The notes beneath the pieces were generated by a model. The model worked only from the letters and a program-made list of their open reading frames with translations. It searched no databases and had not been told where the DNA came from. DNA of 64,000 nucleotides from Lotus japonicus (taxonomy: Eukaryota; Streptophyta; Magnoliopsida; Fabales; Fabaceae), in contig NC_080043.1 of NCBI RefSeq assembly GCF_012489685.1, positions 60,478,283 to 60,542,282 on the forward strand. Reading direction: 5' to 3'. The position numbers were made by a program, and so were the translations under genes. This document shows, piece by piece, positions 55,646 through 64,000 of this stretch (its first letter is position 1; the number at the start of each line of letters is the position of its first letter).

Positions 55646-56527
55646 TTGTGGTGTTTTTTTTGGAACCATTGTGTTGTTGTTGATGTGTGTATATTATCAT
55701 AAAATAAGATGATTTCGATAAATTTAAAAGAAGAGCAAAATGTTTTATGATGGTATGAATAATTATTTTGCTGACTAAAATTTAGAGTGTTAATTATTAT
55801 TAGAAGAATGTTTTTAGAAATTAAAATAAGGAAAAGTTAAATAAAATATAATTCTTTGACAAATGATGAAAACCGAAACCTCATTCACACATACCTTGGC
55901 TAATCCATTGACTTGACTAATTCAGCTTCAATCAAAAGTCTTAAAGACGGATTAGTGCAAAGAGCTGACCACTTGTATTGAAAAGGAAGAGAACTTCATG
56001 GCCACATGTCCTTCAAGTTTTCTCAACCCTTGGCCTATAATTCGACCACTCTTCAACTCTGAAGTCACACCACACCTACGACTCGACCTAGGCTTCAGAA
56101 GTCAGAGAAAGAAGCTCTCAATTTTCTTGACAAACCTTCAACTTGTTCTTCATTTTCTCCATTATGTTCTTCACGAAATACTCTTCAATTTTCTCCAAAA
56201 CCACTTCAATTATGTTTCTGGATATGTGAGGATAAATTTTGGAGAGTTTGGTGAGGCTATGGGCACGATAGCATTAGTTTTGAGCTTCATCTTCAACATG
56301 TTCCTCATCTTCAACCTTTATCCTTGACTGAAACCTTCTCAAATCGCTTCGAAACCACCACCATAATGTTTCTGGAAATATAAGTATGACTTATGGAAAG
56401 TTTCATAAAACTCTGAGTTGATTTGGGTCGTTTCTTGGCTCATTATTCAACTCTGTGAAACCTTCTCAAATCACTTTGAAACCACCACCATCTTAGTAAA
56501 AAAATGATTAGTTTTTGTTTCCCTTCT
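54995..56527. other. AT-rich intergenic DNA, no gene supported
   Basis: Contains an (ATT)n microsatellite at about 55566-55645 and a small duplication (GAAACCTTCTCAAATC at about 56331 and 56458). The 109-codon plus-strand ORF at 55998-56327 has no recognisable domain. Confidence 0.5.
55566..55645. repeat. (ATT)n microsatellite
   Basis: About 25 near-perfect ATT/TAT units. Confidence 0.95.
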
Positions 56528-57305
56528 TCAAGTAGCTTTTGTCATGGACATAATTACATCTATGTACTGCAAAGTCTCCATCTCCAAGATTTGTGAATTC
56601 TTTTTTCCAAACTTTGAGAATAATGCATCCATAGTATCTTTGCCAAACGTAGCTGAAAAAATAGGTTCATAAACAACTCTTAAGGACTTAGACACTAACC
56701 CTCGCCTTATTTTCTTTTTATCAAGAACAAAAACATCAATGTTATCCGGAAAGTGTCCATTCCAACTTATTTTGGATAGATTTCACCGTTTGAAGGGTAA
56801 AAGACACTGTTAAGAAGCCAGGGGAAACAAATGAAGAAGGAATTAATGAAAAGGGCATAATAGACAAAGAGGTGGGTCATGTGGCACATGACAATGAGAA
56901 ACAGAAATTGAGAAGAAGCTCTAGAGAGAAAATAACCAATTCTCAATTGAGGGATTACGTGTGTGGCTGAGAGGGGTATAAGCATGGTTAGGTGAATGAG
57001 AGAGGGTGTGGAATATTGTGGACTCACCTCTCTTCTCTAGTCTAGTCTATGTGTCTCTTCTGAGTATTGTTATCTTTTAGTTATTTCCATTCCATAGAAA
57101 CTCTACATCCATTGTAAGAAATTTCATACAGAAATACAGAAAAGTTTACCACATATTCTATACTGGTAGTGTTATCCACTATCATTCAGAAATTTCTCTT
57201 AATTGCTTGTTTGTTCTTTACAGACACTTCAACAACAATTATTTGCTTTACTTCATCCACTTTGGAAAATACATGGGCATAATAAAGGAATCCAATTGCG
57301 TCTCT
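56528..57305 (-). pseudogene. SABATH carboxyl-methyltransferase C-terminal exon, split by a solo LTR
   Basis: Minus strand. 56807-56528 encodes SFTLQTVK, then after a frame change ISWNGHFPDNIDVFVLDKKK, VSKSLRVVYEPIFSATFGKD and a C-terminus ending VIMSMTKAT with TGA at 56530-56528. On the other side of the LTR, 57305-57228 gives FLYYAHVFSKVDEVKQIIVV. The order (YYA…EVKQII, then SFTLQ, then RVVYEP…FG…LFSKF, then SMTK) is that of the SABATH family, which methylates carboxyl groups of salicylate, jasmonate and similar acids using S-adenosylmethionine. The N-terminal SAM-binding exons are not seen. The gene is broken by at least one frameshift and the LTR insertion. Confidence 0.65.
56808..57222 (+). 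mobile_element. Solo LTR, 415 bp, inside the SABATH pseudogene
   Basis: TGTTAAGAAGCC at the start and TTGTTCTTTACA at the end, with perfect TSD GACAC (56803-56807, 57223-57227). Length, the TATA-like GGGTATAAGC (56966) and the C/T-rich segment before the end suggest a Ty1/copia-type LTR. No second LTR or interior is present. Confidence 0.85.
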
Positions 57306-58796
57306 TAGGTTTACCTTGTGTAGTGTTTACATTATTTGCCGAGAACAAATGAACATGCTTATTTGTCGACTATATAGTTTTATTATGTTCAGTTTTTTTT
57401 CAAATGCTTAAGAAAAAAAACAGCCCGCTTACCTAACACTGAGCAAAGAATCCCAACAACCGCGCAAACCACCCAAAATAGAGAGAAAAACCCAAAAGAT
57501 TACAAACCAAAATTACCCAAAAAGAAATCAGAAAATAAAACAAATGAAGAGATGAAATAAAGTAATGCCTCTCAAATCCAACGCCAACACAGGACCCTTA
57601 AACAACTTTATGAAACACAATCTACTTAATTAATCCTTGGAGCGCCGCCTCATCTGAGAACATATACACAACGTCCTCCCTTTTGCTCAAGATTAAAGCC
57701 CTTCTTTCCTTAGTTAGCACGCCATTAGACTCCTAAGACTCTGGTAAAATCAACGGATTATCAGTGACATGAGATGAGAGATCTCTGTCAAACTAGAAGC
57801 ACATGTGATCAACGCGTCCATAACCTTCGTCTTCGTCCCTTTTCATGGATGACCTCGCTTCCTTTGAACTTTAGGCTCAATCCTCCTTCCAACCCCCACA
57901 TCATCGTCATTCTTAATTTGTCTATGGCATCCACATCATCATCATTCCTAAGTTTCCTTGGAAGTTAAATATTTTTAGCTTCTGTATTGTTATTTAAGAA
58001 GTAATAAATGATATGGAAGTTCTAGATGCTTAAATCATTTTCATTACAAGCTCAAAATGAGAACCCTACATCCCATAGTTATTCAACCAAATTCTAGTAA
58101 AATTTCAATGAGAAAGATATGTGCCATAAATAAAATTGTAAGTGGTATTTGATAAGTATGAAAGGAGACCTGATAGTTTTTCAAAGAAAATTGATCGTGA
58201 AATAAATTACTGAAATTAGTTTTCAAAGAAGAATTAACTCCTCGAGATTGAAACATAGGTACATGTATGAATACATAAATTAAGCTAATGGTGTTGACTG
58301 CGAGCTTGGGCCTATGCCCAAGCTCTGACAAAAAATAATAATTTTTTCTTTGGACCAGATCATCTTTTGGGCCCAAAAAAAGAAAAGAAAAATGTAAATA
58401 TTTAAAGGTGAGGCGTGGGTGTGGCTGACAGACTGGGTGAGTGATGTAGTGGCGGTGGGTTAGTGAGGACGACGTGGGTGAGGCGGAGATGTGAATGCGG
58501 CGTGGGTGAGTGGGAGGCGGTGAGCGAGACAAAGAGTGAGTGAAAGCTTGAAAGGGGAAAATTCGAGAGAGACAGAGAGTGAGTGATGAGTGTGTGAGTG
58601 AAATTTGAAAAAGTGAGTCTGTAGCATTAAGGTGAGGTTGCCATGTATTCAATTTGGACATTTGGTAGCACCGTAGCAAACCACCAAACATGAGTCCCAT
58701 GACTGTAGTGTTGACTTCATATCAGAAGAAATAATTAAGATAGGGTAGGCATGTGGTGATGTGGGATTTGACTTAGCCATTTAGGCATGCATGTGG
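57228..58796. other. Intergenic mosaic, mostly unassigned
   Basis: 57228-57305 is SABATH-derived. 57325-57400 resembles the flank of the B3-like gene (ATTTGTCGACTATA). 57390-57720 looks like a minus-strand LINE 3' end: read on the minus strand it finishes AAGCATTTGAAAAAAAA. The 205-codon minus-strand ORF at 58083-58700 is low-complexity and unconvincing. Confidence 0.35.
57390..57720 (-). mobile_element. LINE-like 3' end fragment
   Basis: The minus strand carries a short coding-like end (KREDVVYMFSDEAALQGLIK), then a U-rich trailer (TTTGTAATCTTTTGGGTTTT and GTGTTAGGTAAGCGGGCTG) and an A-run at 57390-57398. Family assignment is tentative. Confidence 0.35.
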
Positions 58797-59416
58797 TTCC
58801 AAATATTTTATCAAGTGGGGTTCCTTCACCCGGAAAACCCATTGCACCTGGCTCACCACCACCTGTAAGTTTTTTCTAATGAGTAAACTCTCAATCTTCA
58901 CCTCAATCGCCAACTTCAGCCGCACAATTAGTGCCTCGTACTCAGCTTGATTGTTGCTAGTTTGAAACTCAAATCTCGGATATTGCTCCAAAATCAAATC
59001 TCCTGGACCTTCTAGTGTCACTCTGGCGCCGCTCCCTTTCCATTGGAAGAACTGTCTACAAACAATGTCCATTGGGTGTTCACCCTCTCGTCAGACTCTG
59101 GCGTCAATACGACCACAAAATCAGCCAAGGTTTCCGCTCCCATCTTCCCGCACTTATCATACTACAAGCCATACTATGACAACTCTAATGACCATGCCAC
59201 CAATCTCCCTGATAGGTTAGGTTTGTGAAGGACCTGCCTCAGGGGTAGATCTGTTTGCACCTTCACGTGGAAACTCTGAAAGTATGGCCTTAACCACCTA
59301 GCGGTTACAAGTACCGCCAACGCTGCCTTTTCAATCTTATGATATCTGACCTCAACACCCTGTAACGTGTGACTTACGAAGTACACTATCTTTTGCTCGC
59401 CATTCGAACGCCGCAT
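58797..59416 (-). pseudogene. Tat-element RNase H, truncated and mutated
   Basis: 59416-59174 is the RT/RNase H connection (KIVYFVSHTLQGVEVRYHKI, then KAALAVLVTARWLRPYFQSF and TDLPLRQVLHKP). 59072-58797 is the RNase H core with SNNQAEYEALI (Glu). The third catalytic Asp position reads RKNLQVV, so the Asp is lost. The domain ends at IKYLE, where unrelated sequence begins. About 50 residues before VYFVS are missing compared with the expected length. Confidence 0.75.
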
Positions 59417-60506
59417 TCTTTTTTAGGCACTTGAAAAATGGTGCTGACCTATTGCTTAGGTGTGGCAGGAACCTCAACAATGTTGCGATTCGCCCCGTTA
59501 GACGTTGAACTTCCTTCGCGTTCCGAGGACTTTTCATTTGTTGTATGGCTTTGCACTTGTCTGGGTTAATTTTGACCCCACTAGATGTGATCATAAAGCC
59601 AAAGAACTTCCCACCTTGGATCCCAAAGGAGCACTTTTCCGGGTTGAGTCGCATGTTGTGCTTGCGACTCTCGCCGAAAGCCTTCGACAGATCCTCATAA
59701 TGATTCACTCCCACGACCGATTTTTAGATTATGTCATCAATGTACACCTCCATGTTTTTCTCGATTTGATTGGCAAACACCCTATCCATCAGCCTTTGGT
59801 CGGTCGCCCCGACATTCTTTAACCTAAAAGGCATTGTGCGATAACAATAATTCACTCTGGCGGTCATGAAGGCCGTTTTATCTTCGCCCGCCGGGTGCAT
59901 GCGAATTTGATGATAGCCAGAATAAGCGTCCATCAATCTGAGCAGCTCATTGCATGACGCACCATCCACCAGCTTATCGATGCTCAACAATATATAAGAA
60001 TCCTTCAGGCTTGCCTTGTTAAGGTCCGTGTAACCAACACACATCCGCCACTTACCATTCACTTTCTTTACCATTACCCCGTTGGCCAACCATGTGGGGT
60101 ACTTGATTTCCCGGATGAATTCCGCCACCAACAATTTGTCCACTTCTTTCTTCACCGCCTTGTCCTTTTCATCGCCCATCCGGCGGCGAATCTGCGACAT
60201 AGACTTAACTCTCGGATTCAATGACAATTTATGGCAAATGAAGTTGGGATCTATCTCTGGCATATCCTTCCAACTACTCACAAACAGGTCGAGATTCTCG
60301 CCTAGCAGCCTTCCCAAATGTGCCTCCTGCTCCTGAGTAAGTCTAGTCCCAATCTTCAAGACCTGCTCCCCAAACTTCAGCGCCTTGGTCTCCTCAATTA
60401 GCGCGGGCCTATTCAAACGCCCTTCGCCCCTTGGATAAAATTTTTCCACACGAGTTTCTATCTCGTAGCATCGATGTCCTATCGTAGCGTTCTTCCTTCC
60501 ATACAA
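59352..60506 (-). pseudogene. Tat-element reverse transcriptase with nonsense codon after the active site
   Basis: The frame from 60506 runs through the RT fingers and palm: NPRVKSMSQIRRRM, KYPTWLANGVMVKK, WRMCVGYTDLNKAS, LMDAYSGYHQIRM and the YIDD active site at the end. TAA at 59726-59724 follows three codons after YIDD. The same frame then continues (NHYEDLSKAF, MRLNPEKCSFG, GKFFGFMITSSGVKINPDKC) to 59352. So RT is complete apart from one stop. Before mutation this enzyme copied the element RNA into cDNA. Confidence 0.85.
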
Positions 60507-60631
60507 ATCCTAACAATTGCTGTAGCATTCTCTGGCTCGCCGCTGATCGACCACTATTCTTCCGCCCTTCTCGCTATCCAACATGTATTTAACCGCCAGA
60601 TGAGTCGTTGAGATAACATCGCACAAACAGT

Positions 60632-60886
60632 TTAAAGTGTTCTTCCAATGATCACATTGTATGAGGCCACCACTTGCAGAACCAAGTACCTTACCTTTAA
60701 AACTGTCACATTTTCATGTTCTCCAAAAATTGTGTCCAAATCTAGATATCCTCGCACCCATACCTGCTCACTGGCAAGCCCTACTAGAGTCCCCGTGTAA
60801 GGGGTCAAAGAAATATCGGTTAGGCCTAGCTTGTCAAATACATCTTTGTAGATAATATCGGTCGAACTGCCTTGGTCCAACATCAC
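60632..60886 (-). pseudogene. Tat-element aspartic protease
   Basis: 84 codons opening with MMLDQGSSTDIIY; the D-x-G-S-S sequence is the catalytic loop of Ty3/gypsy proteases of this lineage. The flap region and the ending SYNVIIGRTL are also present. Separated by stops from gag and from RT. Confidence 0.8.
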
Positions 60887-60916
60887 ACGTTTAATATCGA
60901 AACTGTTGATTCTCAG

Positions 60917-62392
60917 CTAGACCACGATAGGATCATCCTTACGAGGCTTGATTCCCTTGAAATCTGCCCTCGTAATTGTAATGTCTAGGTGATCAAACCC
61001 AAAAGTTATTTCTTGAACGGAATTCACTGCCCGCAAGTGTCGCTTGCGCACCGCGTGTGTGTCACCACCACCACCAAAACCTCCGGCGATTGTGGTCATG
61101 GTTCCCACTGGCGAGCCCAACTCCTGAGAAAACATCTCCTCCGCCCAGCGTGTCCTGGCCGCCATGGTTTCCTTCTTATCCTCCTTCGTTGGGGCCTAGT
61201 GGTGATCATTTCTTGAAACATACCTCCTCATTTGTCCCGCATTGATTAGCTCCTCGATTTCTTTCTTGAGAGTAAAACCATCATCAGAGTTGTATCCTAC
61301 TGTGCGATGGTATTCGCACCACTTCTTCGTGTCAACATTTCTCAGTGGGCGCTTTGGCAATTCAGGCTCATCAACAATAAGCGTGGCCTTTATTTCTGAA
61401 ATGATGTCTGTCATATTTTTGTTAAATGCCACACCCGACACCTGCCGCTGGCGAGGGTAGGGCAGCGGCGCTCAAAACTATCCCGCGCTGGGAGCGTCGC
61501 CTCCTTAGATGGCCTTACAACGAGAGCTCTCTCCTCCTTACACTCGTTGCCCTCTCCTTTCTCTCAACCAAACTTATCCTTCCCAAATTTCTTTGACAAC
61601 ATGCCTTCCTTCTCTGTCCTCCACGCTTGCACTTGAAGGCATCATCCTCTTCATCTAAAATGTATGTGAGCGCCCGCGCTCGTATTTCCACTATGGATTT
61701 CGCAGGCGTCCTACTTAACTTGTTGTTTAACAATCTAGGTCGCATACCATTCTTGAATGCCTGCGCACAGGCGCGTGGTTCAGAATCTTCCACCTTTACC
61801 GATGTCGCACTATAGCGCGCCATGTACTGCTTCGGCGACTCTCTCTCCTGTTGACGAATGTTGAACAAGTCGTTGATCATTACCTGTTGGATCTTGTTCA
61901 CCGAAAACTGAACTAAGAATTTTGACGAGTAATCTCGAAAGTTCTTTATCGAACCTCGAGGCAAAGTGGTGAACCACGTCATCGCCGTCGATTTAAAAGT
62001 CGACACTTTATTGCGTCTAAAGCTGCACGTATCACCATTTTCATGTTGAAGTAGAGGAGATAATCCTTTGGATCGTTTCTCCATTGTAAGACTTTAGAAC
62101 TAGAGTCTTAACGTTAATGGCTACGTTTTCCACCTCTGCCGAGAAAGGACGAAAATATGTGACCATCTTCGCTTCACGAACGCCATCGTCTTGTTGTTCT
62201 TAGCGGAAGAAATCGAGTTGCGCTTGAAAATGCTCGTTTCGCTGTTGTATATCGCTTATGTTGCGCATAAGCTCTCTCCATTCCCCTATCATCGAAGGCG
62301 AAGGAAACAGTGTGCGTGAACGGACTGGAGTTCGCGGTAGTGAAGGCGATGGTTGCAGAGATGGCGAAGGAGGTGGAGGAGGCTGACCTCAA
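60917..62392 (-). pseudogene. Tat-element gag, fragmented
   Basis: 62084-61515 is the capsid (retrotransposon gag) domain: AMTWFTTLPRGSIKNFRDYS, NDLFNIRQQERESPKQYMAR, and FKNGMRPRLLNNKL. 61441-61196 follows with CEYHRTVGYNSDDGFTLKKE, a CCHC-like motif that has lost His (Tyr) and the last Cys (Gly). 61165-60917 is the linker to protease. Upstream pieces to 62392 belong to the gag N-terminus in shifted frames. The protein formed the particle and bound RNA; this copy is broken at several places. Confidence 0.75.
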
Positions 62393-62679
62393 TTCCCAAT
62401 CTCTAGTTCGTGAAAAGCTTGCTCTCCCTGCGCATCCTCAGGTCGTACTCTCTCCTCCCTCTCCTGCTGCCTGAAACGGATCGGAGACGAGACGCGCCTC
62501 CAATCCGGCGACAAGCGCCATCGTCGGCAAGCGCCGTCGCCGACAAGTGTCGTCGTCGACGACGAGTTTCCATGAACTTCCTGAAATCTAAACTGCTAAA
62601 AAACGTGCAACCAACCCACGTAATCCGGAAATCAAAATTTCACCGATCCCCACAGACGGGCCAAAATGTTCTTGGTTCA

Positions 62680-62965
62680 ACACTCAAAGAAGGGGTAACC
62701 CTTAGAAAGTAGAGAGACTGCACTAGAAATAGAGAGAATAACTGAATTTCATGTGTATGAATTGATCAAATGAACCAAAAGGTTCCTTACAATTGGTAAT
62801 CGTCCCCTATTTATAGTGTGGGGGTTGGGTTTCCCGTGTAACTACCCAACCCCCAAGTAGGCCTATTGGGCCTCGCTTGTCGAGGCCCAGCTAACTGACC
62901 AGGCGCCCTCCACTTGGCGGGGTCCCTTCTATGCGAGCCCTTAGGGGCAAGGCTCGCCTAGAAAA
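62680..62965 (-). mobile_element. 5' LTR of the minus-strand Tat element
   Basis: The minus strand has TATAAATAGGGG at 62816-62807, ACCAATTGTAAGGAACC and GAAATTCAGTTATTCTCTC, related to the other two Tat LTRs at perhaps two thirds identity by eye. The region past the LTR (GGCCCGTCTGTGGGGATC) is the expected primer-binding region. Ends approximate. Confidence 0.6.
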
Positions 62966-63121
62966 AGAATTGGAAGTATAGTGTTTGGGAATCAAGGTTC
63001 TTTATAAAGACATGAAAGTATGTTGCTAGGAGGATTCTTTTAATTTTATTTATTGTATATTCCAATAAATAGTAAGCACTTAAGTGCCTTAATTATTTTA
63101 CTATTAAAAAAACTGACTAAT

Positions 63122-63152
<31 letters not shown>

Positions 63153-63674
63153 ATAAGTTAAAAAATAATTTAATATTAAATAAATAAATATTATTAATAT
63201 AAACTTATATATACAAGTTGTTCGATTTTTTATCTTAGAAACTATATAATATTAATAGAATTTTTAGACAGAAATTTTCATGTGAGTCAAATTATTACCT
63301 TTCATTAAAAAATTAAGAATAATATCCAAATTTATAAATGACGATTTAATATATTAATATGTAATAAAACATAAATATTTCATATCATAAACCTATTCAG
63401 TTCTTGAATCGTATAACATATACATATTTTTCGTAAGAACTTTTATTCGGTTCCTAAATTTGGTTTCCACACTCAATATATTAAAATAATTTTTTAAAAA
63501 CATTTAAAACTTCCATAATGCGTAGTTCCTTTCATAATTTATTTAATTTAATTAATAAAAAAAATTATTATTTTTGAAATTAATTAAATTTTTAATTTAT
63601 TATGGAATAATATCCGAGATACTTTTACACTACTTAGTACATGACATCATCAAATAATTTGTTTACATATTACC
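62966..63674. other. AT-rich spacer with a truncated copy of the B3-gene promoter
   Basis: 62971-63035 (GTGTTTGGGAATCAAGGTTC, then TTTATAAAGACATGAAAGTA) matches 24408-24455, the promoter of the B3-like gene. The gene itself is replaced by the Tat LTR. The remainder is AT-rich with an (ATT)n run at 63123-63151; nothing else seen. Confidence 0.55.
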
Positions 63675-63955
63675 TGGACTGGGCGAGCCCCCCTAGAGGG
63701 CCTCGCCTAGCGGCCGTCCCATAGGCTCTGAGTTAAGCCTCCCCCGCGAGGCCCAACTGGCCCAATAAGGGTAGTTAAACTCACAAGGCCCAGACCCTAG
63801 CCTATAAATAGGGAGCGGTTACCACTTGTAAAGGACTTTTGGCTCATTTGATCAATAACAAACTCTAAATTCAGTTATTTTCTCTCTCTAAGCGGTTACA
63901 CTCTCTCTCTAGATTCTCTCTCTTGTTGAAATCCCTTCACTCTAGGTACTATACC
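63675..63955 (+). mobile_element. Tat-family LTR (close relative of 18201-18492)
   Basis: Starts TGGACTGGGCGAG; TATAAATAGGGAGCGGTTAC at 63803; ends GGTACTATACC. Followed at once by an inverted copy of its own leader. Too little sequence remains to tell solo LTR from element end. Confidence 0.65.
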
Positions 63956-63993
63956 GAAAAAGTGTAACCGCTTAGAGAGAGAAAATAACTGAA
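63870..63993. repeat. 33-bp perfect inverted repeat at the window end
   Basis: 63870-63902 (TTCAGTTATTTTCTCTCTCT and on) is the exact reverse complement of 63961-63993. The 58-bp loop holds the LTR end. It marks the start of a second Tat LTR in opposite orientation. Confidence 0.9.
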
Positions 63994-64000
63994 CCAAGAG

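Larger units (their letters stand above)
58797..62965 (-). mobile_element. 5' half of a Tat-lineage Ty3/gypsy retrotransposon
   Basis: On the minus strand in order: 5' LTR (62965-62680), leader, gag, protease, reverse transcriptase and RNase H. The sequence breaks off at about 58797 just before the RNase H end, and nothing of integrase, antisense ORF or 3' LTR follows. Multiple stops and frameshifts are present. It is a complement in content, and opposite in orientation, to the element at 1448-18492. Confidence 0.8.

Noticed and set aside
55998..56327. 109-codon plus-strand ORF
   Set aside because: No recognisable domain, hydrophobic low-complexity C-terminus, no intron or promoter signals; most likely chance.
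58083..58700. 205-codon minus-strand ORF
   Set aside because: Composition is driven by a GTGAGTGA-rich repeat; no domain, no start context, and the frame crosses unrelated sequence.

Overview
This is plant nuclear DNA, almost all repeat. Evidence: plant-type LINEs, Ty3/gypsy Tat and chromovirus elements, Ty1/Ty3 solo LTRs, a Helitron with a captured gene fragment, and remains of plant genes (GIF-type SSXT coactivator, SABATH methyltransferase, cytosolic PheRS alpha, a B3-like gene). A dicot, perhaps a legume, is my inference; the species cannot be fixed from the sequence. I see one plausibly intact host gene (B3-like, two exons, 23854-24345, minus strand). No rRNA, intact tRNA or CRISPR was seen.

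Layout. 1-1447: LINE 3' ends in AT-rich DNA. 1448-18492: 3' half of a Tat-lineage Ty3/gypsy element (RNase H tail, integrase, antisense extra ORF, 3' LTR). Its antisense ORF is split by a 4.0-kb solo LTR (5101-16832), itself split by two more solo LTRs of the same family (5517-9434 and 9526-13305). All three have perfect 5-bp target-site duplications (TSDs). 18513-23850: AT-rich duplicated DNA with a TIR element, a solo LTR (20378-21784) and a LINE fragment. 23854-24345: B3-like gene. 24668-28035: Helitron-like starts, a 242-bp tandem array and a GIF fragment. 28036-33200: LINE ORF1 fragment split by a fourth solo LTR (28732-32768). 33567-44570: a complete, young, non-autonomous LTR element (two 4042-bp LTRs, 2920-bp interior). 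44940-47138: Helitron. 47148-55000: second copy of the 18.5-22.7 kb block, plus three LINE insertions with long TSDs. 56528-57305: SABATH pseudogene split by a 415-bp solo LTR. 58797-62965: 5' half of a Tat element on the minus strand. 63675-64000: another Tat LTR and the start of an inverted copy.

The main discovery candidate is the 4.0-kb LTR family, present as six LTRs from five insertions. The LTR itself, outside gag-pol, carries an open reading frame of about 150-160 codons. It is kept in three diverged copies with many synonymous changes, has a constant acidic C-terminus resembling a SUMO-interacting motif, and is preceded by a TATA box and conserved exon/intron-like signals. The interior has lost the capsid region of gag and nearly all of pol, yet the LTR pair is almost identical. 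This fits a LARD-like parasite of an autonomous chromovirus whose long LTR holds its own gene.

Limits: family calls rest on motifs read by eye. TSDs and LTR ends were read directly. No alignment or database search was run.
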